Part shown: one piece after another, positions 1 through 5,577 of the stretch
Layout: each line of letters starts with the position of its first letter
How positions within the stretch are numbered: position 1 is the first letter of the stretch
Assembly (NCBI GenBank): GCA_964571805.1
Contig: CAZNDI010000043.1
Span: 1 to 9,243 of the forward strand
Direction of reading: 5' to 3'
Length of the DNA stretch: 9,243 bases
Source: JAUHWS01 sp964571805
GTDB taxonomy: Bacteria; Patescibacteriota; Gracilibacteria; UM-FILTER-43-11
Notes under the pieces: generated by a model
Seen by the model: only the letters and a program-made list of their open reading frames with translations
The model's database searches: none
What the model was told of the DNA's origin: nothing
Position numbers and translations under genes: made by a program

Positions 1-73
1 AAGCGATCTCTGCCCCTGAGAATACCCCTGAAAGGAGGATAAGGAATATGAGCAGTAATAAATAACTGTCCAC
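1..73 (-). CDS. CNNM/CorC-type (DUF21) membrane protein, N-terminus only, runs off the left edge
   Basis: Reading leftwards from a GTG at 73-71 gives 24 codons that stay open to the window edge. The peptide is a hydrophobic run followed by ILLSGVFSGAEIA. A first membrane helix ending in S-G/A-x-F-S-G-x-E-x-A is the hallmark start of the DUF21 transmembrane domain of the CNNM/CorC (HlyC/CorC) family, which in characterised members handles Mg2+ or Co2+ at the membrane and usually continues into a CBS pair and a CorC_HlyC domain. Those parts lie outside the window. The frame is open upstream to about 178 but has no ATG, GTG or TTG there, and a well-formed promoter at 108-135 places the RNA start near 101, so GTG 73 is the best start. 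No Shine-Dalgarno sequence is visible before it. The family call is fairly secure for so short a piece; the ion and exact subfamily cannot be told. Confidence 0.72.
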   Translation of the reverse strand, partial: MDSYLLLLIFLILLSGVFSGAEIA

Positions 74-107
74 TAGATTTTGTTTGTAAGGTTTATAAGT
101 AGCTTTG

Positions 108-135
108 ATTATAGCAAATATGACTAGCGTTGCAA
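108..135 (-). promoter_or_regulatory. Promoter of the DUF21 gene (extended -10)
   Basis: On the minus strand there is a TTGCAA -35 (130-135), a 16-bp spacer and a perfect TATAAT -10 (108-113) preceded by TGC, that is an extended -10. The predicted RNA start is about 101, leaving a leader of about 28 nt before the GTG at 73. The -35 lies inside the palindrome at 130-149, so a protein bound there would compete with RNA polymerase. Confidence 0.6.
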
Positions 136-149
136 GGATTTTCTTGCAA
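130..149. promoter_or_regulatory. Perfect inverted repeat, possible operator
   Basis: TTGCAAG (130-136), a 6-nt spacer and CTTGCAA (143-149) form a perfect 7-bp inverted repeat in the divergent intergenic region. Its left half-arm is also the -35 box of the minus-strand DUF21 promoter. Size and symmetry fit a dimeric repressor site; a short RNA hairpin is the alternative. No regulator gene is visible in the window. Confidence 0.4.
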
Positions 150-215
150 TAGAGAGCTAAAAATAAATTTTTAATCCGTCATAGCCACTTTTCGCAAATT
201 AAAAAGGAATAAGAA

Positions 216-695
216 TTGGAGATTAAAAATAAGTTTGCTAAAGTGATCACGTTCCCTTGTTTGGAGCATTTAAACACTAAAATTGAAAACATGACTGTAC
301 AGCCCAATCAAATCGAAAAACTACTGCAAGAACTTGTAAAAAGCAAAGAAAAATTGTCTGACGCAAAGCTTATTTTGAAGCACTATAAAATCAAGTCCGA
401 CAAGCTTTCAGAATTGATGAAGGTTAAAAAAGAATTGGGGGAGCAAATTGCTGAAGAAAAAGATCGAATCGAAAAAGACTTTTATGAAGAAAAAGATTAC
501 GAAGTAGCCAAAAATGATGAGCTCACTTATAAGAATCAAATCAAAGAAAAGACAGCTGAGCTTCGGCAGGTCATGGCTGAAGTCAACACCGACCAAAAAC
601 TTTCTACCTACGACTACAACATTCACGGAGAAACCCTAAAAATGCAGGTCGAACGAACCGTCAAGGTTTACATCAATGGTAAAGAAGAGAAATAA
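216..695 (+). CDS. Hypothetical coiled-coil protein, 159 aa
   Basis: Not recognised. The protein is highly charged (Lys/Glu-rich) and mostly helical. Residues about 30-120 have heptad-like spacing of Leu/Ile among Lys and Glu and look like one long or two antiparallel coiled coils, somewhat prefoldin-like in shape. The last 30 residues (DYNIHGETLKMQVERTVKVY and a charged end) look like a small beta hairpin. There is no signal peptide, membrane segment or Cys-pair metal site. The TTG at 216 is chosen because AAGGA (204-208) lies 7 nt upstream, one of the few clear Shine-Dalgarno sequences in this window. ATG 291 (residue 26) is the alternative and has none. It is divergent from the DUF21 gene and converges on the penicillin-binding protein gene. 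Coding is supported by length, codon-like composition and consistent charge pattern, not by homology. Confidence 0.7.
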   Translation: MEIKNKFAKVITFPCLEHLNTKIENMTVQPNQIEKLLQELVKSKEKLSDAKLILKHYKIKSDKLSELMKVKKELGEQIAEEKDRIEKDFYEEKDYEVAKNDELTYKNQIKEKTAELRQVMAEVNTDQKLSTYDYNIHGETLKMQVERTVKVYINGKEEK

Positions 696-763
696 ATTTC
701 CGATGCCGTAGTTCTTTCTTAACAGCTCACCTTACGCCCTTCTACTGATGACTTTACCTCACA

Positions 764-870
764 AGTGGTTAGTGGCTAATTGAGATTAGCTCTTCGCTCA
801 CCGCTAACCGCTCTCCGCTTGTCATTGATAGGAAATGACAGAGTAAATAGCAGGAGGTGCGTAACATAAG
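764..870 (+). repeat. Heptamer-based palindromic repeat, copy A
   Basis: The left part has two 7-mers, GTGGTTA and GTGGCTA (765-778). The right part has four complementary-sense 7-mers, TCTTCGC, TCACCGC, TAACCGC and TCTCCGC (791-818). The arms 764-775 and 801-812 can pair over 12 positions as RNA, two of them G-U, around a 25-nt loop. A 52-nt tail (819-870) follows and ends in GCAGGAGGTGCGTAACATAAG split over 850-870. Copy B at 3994-4115 has the same layout, the same 25-nt loop length and a tail identical at 37 of 49 ungapped positions. The element sits between convergent genes and stops 9 nt short of the PBP stop codon. There is no T-tract, so it is not a standard terminator. No target-site duplication was seen. 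Confidence 0.75.
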
Positions 871-878
871 TCGACAGA

Positions 879-3251
879 TCAGCTTTCGGGTTCAACATTG
901 TAGTAATCGAGGATGAATTTAGCGATGTCAGAAAACACGGGGCCTGCGGTAGTTTCGCCCCAGGTCCCAGCTCCAATACGCGGTCTATCCATTTTAACCA
1001 AAATCACAAATTTTGGCTTTAAGGCTGGGGCGTAGCCGACAAAAGAGGTGATGGTGGTCCCATCAAGGCCTTTTTCATAACTGCCCCCTGGACCGACAAT
1101 TTGGGCTGTTCCTGTTTTTCCTGCAATTTGGTAGCCTGGAATTTTGAATATTTTTTGATTGTAGGTTTTAACCACCGAAATCAACATCGAAGTGATGATG
1201 CTAGAGGTTTCTTCAGAAATCACTCGACTGATGATCTTGGGTTCAGTTTGGGTGGTTTTTCCTTCTTTAATAACAGAATCTACAATATAGGGCTGCATCA
1301 ACTTTCCGCCGTTGGCCAGTGCCGACCAGGCGCTGATCAGCTGAAGAGGGGTCACTACAATCCCTTGACCAAAGCCCGTGGTCATCAGTTGGACATCATC
1401 CCATTTTTTATAGTATTCAAGGTCAGCTTTAATTTCTCCTTCAAGGCCGATGTTTGAGTATTCTCCAAAGCCGAAATTTTTAAAATAGCTGTACAGTACC
1501 TTTGCCCCCAACTTATTGGCCACAAAGACCATCCCTGTGTTCAGAGATTTTTGAAGCACGGTGATCATGGTGGTTCTTCCTCCATAGATTCCTGTCGAGT
1601 TTTTTATTTCCCCTCCATCTTTGAGGGCTATTGGACCTGAATTATTGTAAGTAGTTTCTGGAGTGACTTCCCCTACATCGAGGCCAATTGCCATGACAAT
1701 GGGCTTAAACGTAGAGCCTGGCTCATAGTATTCGGTCACCGTTTTATTTTTTAGGGCCCCTAATCCGAGACGGTTGACATAAACGTATTTCTGAATTTCT
1801 GAATCCTCCAAATCACCTTTCAATTTCTCGATGGGCACATACTTGCCTTGTTTGTCCTTTTTAAAGATTTCCATTTTTTTGTAAGCTTCCGCATCTTCTT
1901 CGGGAATGTATTTACGCAATTTTAAAGCTTCCGTGTAGTCATTGGGGTCAAAAGTAGGGTAATTGGCCATGGCAATGATGGCTCCTGAAAAAGGATCCAT
2001 CACAATCACCTGACCGCTATCTGCCTTATATTCCTCAACTCTAGCCGCTAAAACCTCTTCGACTTTTTTTTGTACCACCCGATCAATCGTCAAAACAATA
2101 TTTTGACCATCGACGGCATTCACAATTTCTGTTTCTCCCACGGTGATTTGCCTCCCTTTTGGGTCGCTTTGAGAGGTGATGGAGCCTTTTTTTCCTTCCA
2201 GTTCAACATTGAAATAACCCTCAATCCCATATTGTCCCGAATTATTTAGATCCACGTAGCCTACAATATTGGAAGCCAATTGACCCTCGGGATAAAAACG
2301 CCAGTGTTCAGGGGTAAGCACGATGCCCTTAAGCTTCATTTTTTTTGTTCCTAACTCAGTTGTTACCTCAAATCCAAGATCATTGATTTTTGAAGACACT
2401 TCAGGGGCAAGTTTATTTTTAATTAAAACATACCTCAACTTCTTCTGGCTTAGGCTCGATTTCAATTCAATAGCAGGTTGATCTAATAGTTTTGCTAATA
2501 TTTTTGCCGTGTCATCTAGTTCATTTTCTGGAATAAGAGTGGGGTCCGCTGAAATCATTAAACGTTCTTTGTCGACGGAAATACCGGAAAGTTTTTCGCT
2601 TTCAACTTCTTCCATTAAATCAGGTTTTGCATCTCTTTTTAGGACAACAAAATCAATATACTTTTTTGAAATGTCCTTTAAAATTTTTGCCTGAATATCT
2701 TCTAGAACCACTTCATAATCTTTAAAACTATAATCCTCTTGTTCTCTTTTGAGATCTTCGTCTGAAAGTTTGTCTTCGTTGCTTGTTTTTTTGCCTTGTA
2801 TACCTTCTTTAGTGATGTCATAAGCACATTCTTTGGGGTTTTCTTTGCATGTTTCGTATTCTTGTTTAGTGAAAATAATGGGAGGTAATTTCTGTGCAAT
2901 TAATTTTTTGTTCTCTTGAGGCGTGATTTTATCCTTTTTTTCGTCTATTTCAACGTTTGGATCGATATAGAGCAAGTCCAAAGTGGTGTTGGTGGCCAGT
3001 CTTGAAAGCTCTCCTGAGTGAGCGTCTTTAACATAAATATCTCCTCGTTTCGCAGGGAGTTCAACGCTCCCCAGATGCTGACTCAAAGCCGCTTGTGCAT
3101 AGATGTTATGTTGAAAAACTTGTAATTGAAACAAGCGCAATATAATGATGAGGAACATCAAAAAAACAAAGCCCATTAACGTATAAATTCGGCCTCGGGT
3201 TTGATCTGCCTTTGTGGTCACAATTCTTGCTTTGTGTCGTTTGTAAAACAT
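879..3251 (-). CDS. Class B penicillin-binding protein (FtsI/PBP2-type peptidoglycan D,D-transpeptidase), 790 aa
   Basis: Cross-links peptidoglycan stem peptides outside the cytoplasmic membrane. Layout: short basic cytoplasmic end; one membrane anchor at about 23-42; the class B N-terminal motif RGDIY at 69-73; pedestal/dimerisation region with GYVDLNNSGQYGIEGYF at 331-347; transpeptidase domain from about 380. All three active-site motifs are present: S513-T-F-K516 in YEPGSTFKP, S569-L-N571, and K712-T-G714 in GKTGTAQ. There is no glycosyltransferase domain and no PASTA repeat, so it should work with a SEDS partner (FtsW or RodA). It is longer than the usual 550-700 residues because of a charged insert at about 100-290 and a Lys-rich insert at about 440-498 just before the catalytic Ser. 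Division (FtsI) versus elongation (PBP2/MrdA) role cannot be decided. The ATG at 3251 has no Shine-Dalgarno sequence but has an extended -10 upstream. The gene ends on TGA. Confidence 0.95.
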   Translation of the reverse strand: MFYKRHKARIVTTKADQTRGRIYTLMGFVFLMFLIIILRLFQLQVFQHNIYAQAALSQHLGSVELPAKRGDIYVKDAHSGELSRLATNTTLDLLYIDPNVEIDEKKDKITPQENKKLIAQKLPPIIFTKQEYETCKENPKECAYDITKEGIQGKKTSNEDKLSDEDLKREQEDYSFKDYEVVLEDIQAKILKDISKKYIDFVVLKRDAKPDLMEEVESEKLSGISVDKERLMISADPTLIPENELDDTAKILAKLLDQPAIELKSSLSQKKLRYVLIKNKLAPEVSSKINDLGFEVTTELGTKKMKLKGIVLTPEHWRFYPEGQLASNIVGYVDLNNSGQYGIEGYFNVELEGKKGSITSQSDPKGRQITVGETEIVNAVDGQNIVLTIDRVVQKKVEEVLAARVEEYKADSGQVIVMDPFSGAIIAMANYPTFDPNDYTEALKLRKYIPEEDAEAYKKMEIFKKDKQGKYVPIEKLKGDLEDSEIQKYVYVNRLGLGALKNKTVTEYYEPGSTFKPIVMAIGLDVGEVTPETTYNNSGPIALKDGGEIKNSTGIYGGRTTMITVLQKSLNTGMVFVANKLGAKVLYSYFKNFGFGEYSNIGLEGEIKADLEYYKKWDDVQLMTTGFGQGIVVTPLQLISAWSALANGGKLMQPYIVDSVIKEGKTTQTEPKIISRVISEETSSIITSMLISVVKTYNQKIFKIPGYQIAGKTGTAQIVGPGGSYEKGLDGTTITSFVGYAPALKPKFVILVKMDRPRIGAGTWGETTAGPVFSDIAKFILDYYNVEPES

Positions 3252-3279
3252 CAGTTTTTTGGTTTCATTAATCTAGGTC

Positions 3280-3288
3280 ATTCTAACA
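3280..3288 (-). promoter_or_regulatory. Candidate -10 of the PBP gene
   Basis: On the minus strand TGT followed by TAGAAT (3280-3285) gives an extended -10 one base from consensus. The predicted RNA start is near 3273, about 21 nt before the PBP ATG. The expected -35 position (3303-3308, CTAGAA) is poor, which is tolerated by extended -10 promoters. Confidence 0.4.
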
Positions 3289-3331
3289 GAAGGTTGTGAG
3301 ATTTCTAGGCCGATTTTTAGGGGTAGAAAAG

Positions 3332-3360
3332 TTGTTTTTTAGCTTTGAACATGTTATAAT
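3332..3360 (+). promoter_or_regulatory. Promoter of the LOG-like gene
   Basis: TTGTTT (3332-3337), a 17-bp spacer and TGTTATAAT (3352-3360), a perfect extended -10. The RNA would start near 3367, about 16 nt before the ATG at 3383. It lies inside an upstream extension of the open frame and therefore decides the gene start. Confidence 0.65.
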
Positions 3361-3382
3361 GAACAGATTAATTAAAAATAAA

Positions 3383-3991
3383 ATGAAATATCGCATTGGT
3401 GTGATGGGATCGGCCTCTGGACCCACCTTAAAAAGTCAAATTGCTGTTAAAAAAGCCATTGAAACAGGTATTTTTATTGCACAAAACAACTGCATTTTGG
3501 TCAATGGGGCTTGCCCGGGCTTGCCCGACGAGGCAGCCTTTGGCGCAAAGCATGCGGGAGGGTTGACCATGGGTATTTCGCCTGCGTTTAGCGAGCGTGA
3601 ACATACTGAGCTTTATAAATCACCTAATGGAAACTATGACATCATTATTTATACGGGCATGGGTCTTATGGAAAGAGACATCATTAATATTCGAAGTTCG
3701 GACGCCATCATACTTTTGGGAGGAGGTGTGGGAACGCTTAATGAATTCACGGTGGCCTATGATGAAGGCAAGGTGATAGGTGTTTTGACTGAAACCGGTG
3801 GTGTGGCCGACAATATCCCGGAAATTTTGGAAATTTGTGGCCGAAATATGGAGGATTACATCATCTTTGAAGCTGACCCAAGAAAGTTGGTGGAAAAAAT
3901 TCTAGCCACCCTAAGTAATAGAGAGGGCCCTGTGACAGAAGATGAACGTGTTACAAAAGCTTTGGAAGAACACTTGATTGAAGCCACTTAG
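3383..3991 (+). CDS. LOG-family (SLOG) Rossmann-fold nucleotide-binding protein, 202 aa
   Basis: Starts with a Rossmann-like strand and glycine turn (GVMGSASGP, residues 6-14). It carries the family core: ERDIINIRSSDAIILLGGG (97-115) followed by the GGGxGTxxE loop G113-E121, the counterpart of PGGxGTxxE in 'Lonely Guy' proteins, with the accompanying Arg98 and Arg104. Characterised LOG enzymes hydrolyse cytokinin nucleotide monophosphates or other nucleoside monophosphates to free base and ribose 5-phosphate. Here Leu-Gly replaces the first Pro-Gly, and the sequence looks closer to the TIGR00725-type branch of unknown substrate, so function is not assigned beyond nucleotide binding. The frame is open back to a GTG at 3296, but the promoter at 3332-3360 lies within that extension and family similarity starts at MKYRIGV, so ATG 3383 is used. 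Its leader is A/T-only with no Shine-Dalgarno sequence. It is divergent from the PBP gene, and repeat copy B starts 3 nt after its stop. Confidence 0.88.
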   Translation: MKYRIGVMGSASGPTLKSQIAVKKAIETGIFIAQNNCILVNGACPGLPDEAAFGAKHAGGLTMGISPAFSEREHTELYKSPNGNYDIIIYTGMGLMERDIINIRSSDAIILLGGGVGTLNEFTVAYDEGKVIGVLTETGGVADNIPEILEICGRNMEDYIIFEADPRKLVEKILATLSNREGPVTEDERVTKALEEHLIEAT

Positions 3992-3993
3992 GA

Positions 3994-4115
3994 GCGGTAA
4001 GCGGGAAGCGGTAAGTGGTAAGTCCATCACAGAACGTTTGCAGTAAGCTTACCACTTACCGCTTGTGATTGAAGGGGGTTGAGAGAGTGAGTCGCAGGAG
4101 GGGCGTGACATTAAG
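3994..4115 (+). repeat. Heptamer-based palindromic repeat, copy B
   Basis: Four tandem 7-mers on the left (GCGGTAA, GCGGGAA, GCGGTAA, GTGGTAA; 3994-4021) face two complementary 7-mers on the right (TTACCAC, TTACCGC; 4049-4062). Positions 4006-4022 and 4048-4064 are a perfect 17-bp inverted repeat around a 25-nt loop. The tail (4063-4115) matches copy A at 37 of 49 ungapped positions. Its most conserved part is GCAGGAGGGGCGTGACAT (4094-4111), with only two differences from copy A. It fills the gap between the LOG-like gene and secE. There is no T-tract after the hairpin. It has no coding capacity and is probably non-autonomous. Confidence 0.8.
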
Positions 4116-4131
4116 ATTTTAAACCTAAATT

Positions 4132-4181
4132 TGGCTTGCATTCCTCAACAGTATTTGGTAGCGTGAGGGGGCCAGTTTTTT
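4132..4181 (+). terminator. Possible terminator or attenuator before secE
   Basis: TGGC (4132-4135) pairs with GCCA (4171-4174), and TTCCTCA (4141-4147) pairs with TGAGGGG (4164-4170) including two G-T pairs. A 5-nt bulge lies on the 5' side and the loop is 16 nt. Six T's follow (4176-4181), 15 nt before the secE ATG. It could end the LOG-like transcript or attenuate the secE operon. The large loop and bulge make it a weak example. Confidence 0.35.
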
Positions 4182-4196
4182 AAAGATGGCTAAATT

Positions 4197-4394
4197 ATGA
4201 TTAAATATTTAAGAGAAAGTTTTGCCGAGCTCAACAATGTTACTTGGCCAACGCGTAAACGAGGCATCAAAATAACAACCATTGTTTTTGTCTTCATGCT
4301 TGTTTCCGCTGCCGTCCTTGGTGTCCTTGATTTCCTTTTTTCCCTTGGCCTAAAAGAACTCCTCACTTTAAAGCAAGCTAACCTCCCCCAATAA
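4197..4394 (+). CDS. secE: Preprotein translocase subunit SecE, 65 aa
   Basis: The essential clamp subunit of the SecYEG channel that exports proteins across the cytoplasmic membrane. It is the short single-helix form: amphipathic N-terminal helix (IKYLRESFAEL), the family signature ELNNVTWPTRK at 11-21, then one membrane helix at about 26-50 (ITTIVFVFMLVSAAVLGVLD). Length is normal for non-enterobacterial SecE. It is placed directly before nusG, separated by 2 nt, the classic arrangement. The ATG overlaps the stop of a four-codon frame (MAKL, ATG at 4186) through ATGA, so re-initiation is conceivable; no convincing Shine-Dalgarno sequence precedes it. Confidence 0.94.
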   Translation: MIKYLRESFAELNNVTWPTRKRGIKITTIVFVFMLVSAAVLGVLDFLFSLGLKELLTLKQANLPQ

Positions 4395-4396
4395 AA

Positions 4397-4942
4397 ATGG
4401 CAAAACAAGCCAAAAATACAGGTCGCAACTGGTACGTCCTTCATACCTACTCAGGTTATGAAGATGCGGTAGAAAAAGCTCTCAGACAACGTATTGAAGC
4501 CCTCAACATGCAGGATTATATTTTTGATGTGAAGGTTCCCAAAGAAACTCAAGTGGTGATCAAACGAGGTGATCCTGTTCAAGAAAAAAAGCGTATTTTC
4601 CCTGGTTATGTTTTGGTTGAAATGATCGTGACGGATGATTCTTGGTATGTAGTGCGAAATACTCCCAACGTGACCGGGTTTGTGGGAGCCGGGAACATTC
4701 CAGTGCCTGTGACACCTGAAGAATTTGGAATCATCCAAAAACGTGTGGGCGGTGATGAAGTCACTTTCAAAATTGATTTTGTTAAAGGAGACCATGTTAC
4801 TATCATTGGAGGGCCATTTGCCAACTATGAAGGGGTGATTGACAAAATTGATCCTGAAAAAGGAAAGGTTAAGGTCTTGGTTTCTATTTTTGATCGTGAA
4901 ACCCCCATTGAACTTGATTTTACGCAGGTTAAAAAGAAGTGA
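4397..4942 (+). CDS. nusG: Transcription termination/antitermination factor NusG, 181 aa
   Basis: Binds the clamp of RNA polymerase and modulates pausing; in well-studied bacteria it links polymerase to Rho or to the ribosome through its KOW domain. The NGN domain covers about 10-108 (NWYVLHTYSGYEDAVEKAL at 11-29, then KKRIFPGYVLVEM at 64-76 and the TPNVTGFVG segment at 89-97). A linker leads to the KOW domain at about 127-178 (FVKGDHVTIIGGPFANYEG). Length and domain order are standard. It is the second gene of the operon, 2 nt after secE, with an A-rich start region (AATAAAAATGG) and no Shine-Dalgarno sequence. It ends on TGA, which shows that UGA is a stop codon in this organism. Confidence 0.97.
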   Translation: MAKQAKNTGRNWYVLHTYSGYEDAVEKALRQRIEALNMQDYIFDVKVPKETQVVIKRGDPVQEKKRIFPGYVLVEMIVTDDSWYVVRNTPNVTGFVGAGNIPVPVTPEEFGIIQKRVGGDEVTFKIDFVKGDHVTIIGGPFANYEGVIDKIDPEKGKVKVLVSIFDRETPIELDFTQVKKK

Positions 4943-4944
4943 TC

Positions 4945-5544
4945 ATGAAAAAAATTCAGCTTCTCATCATTTTGCCAGCGGCTATGGCCTTTCTTGCCCT
5001 CATGGATTACCTGTTCACTCAGCCAGAGATGAGCTTGTCTGATCAGACAATGGTCAATGAAGTGACCTCTTCTCTCCCGACTGTGCCTGAACCTCTCAAT
5101 TTGACCAAGGCGACCTTGGGGTCCAATGAAAAACTTTCGTCTTATACTCTGGAAAAAACAACCAGGAGTCTGAACCTCTTTGAAACCTTTGATTTAAAAC
5201 AACTTAAGCTAGAGGCCTACAAAAATAGCTTGACCGATTCTAGTGACTTAAATTCTCCCCTCACTATTTATGAGCTTCAAATTCCTTTGGGGCAGGGGGG
5301 TCCAGCCTTCGCTGCACTCAAGTTGTCCATGACCAATCAACTCCCGTCTGATGCTGAATTGAATGCCACCAATAGTTACGGGAAAAACAGCTTATTTTAC
5401 AACCCTCAAAGCAATCCAACAACTGGCTTCCTTTTGGTCCAAATCAATGATACACTGTTCGGGTTCCTGTATCCTAAAGCTTCATCTAAAGCGTTTCAGT
5501 TCGTTCAGGACTTCATTGAAGCCGCCAAAACAACTCCTTTATAA
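4945..5544 (+). CDS. Hypothetical membrane-anchored protein between nusG and rplK, 199 aa
   Basis: Not recognised. It begins MKKIQLLIILPAAMAFLALM, a short basic end plus a hydrophobic stretch at 5-24: an N-terminal anchor or signal peptide without the Cys of a lipoprotein. The rest is polar, Ser/Thr/Leu-rich and probably extracytoplasmic. The C-terminal third (TTGFLLVQINDTLFGFLYP, then a helix AFQFVQDFIEAA) looks like alternating strands ending in a helix. ATG 4945, 2 nt after the nusG stop, is preferred; the in-frame GTG at 4939 overlaps that stop and adds only two residues. The gene is tightly packed between nusG and rplK, 33 nt before the latter, so it is almost certainly co-transcribed with them. 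In most bacteria these neighbours are adjacent, so it is an operon insertion of unknown role. Confidence 0.8.
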   Translation: MKKIQLLIILPAAMAFLALMDYLFTQPEMSLSDQTMVNEVTSSLPTVPEPLNLTKATLGSNEKLSSYTLEKTTRSLNLFETFDLKQLKLEAYKNSLTDSSDLNSPLTIYELQIPLGQGGPAFAALKLSMTNQLPSDAELNATNSYGKNSLFYNPQSNPTTGFLLVQINDTLFGFLYPKASSKAFQFVQDFIEAAKTTPL

Positions 5545-5577
5545 TCCTCATTTTTAATTTTTAATCATCAGCATCCC

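Noticed and set aside
408..626. Opposite-strand open frame across the coiled-coil gene
   Set aside because: Phe/Ile-rich translation typical of the antisense of a Lys/Glu-rich gene; no start signal.
820..840. A second hairpin in copy A (TGTCATT with AATGACA)
   Set aside because: The pairing is perfect in copy A but not kept in copy B, so it is probably not a functional part of the element.
764..870. Repeat copy A as a bidirectional terminator for the two convergent genes
   Set aside because: No T-tract follows the stem on either strand, and copy B has the same hairpin without one; a role in blocking transcription is possible but not shown.
1101..1457. Plus-strand open frame of 118 codons inside the PBP gene
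   Set aside because: Lies opposite the conserved transpeptidase domain with its motifs; composition is that of an antisense shadow.
764..4115. The two repeats as CRISPR repeats or as ends of one transposon
   Set aside because: They are only two, lie in the same orientation 3.1 kb apart, enclose ordinary chromosomal genes and have no cas or transposase gene near them.
4131..4196. A tRNA gene (tRNA-Trp often precedes secE); TTGGTAGCG resembles a D-arm
   Set aside because: No acceptor stem, anticodon arm or TTCRA-type T-loop can be laid out around it; the bases fit the hairpin/T-tract better.
4940..4942. UGA recoded to glycine as in Gracilibacteria/Absconditabacteria
   Set aside because: nusG and the PBP gene end on TGA at normal family length, and conserved glycines use GGN codons.
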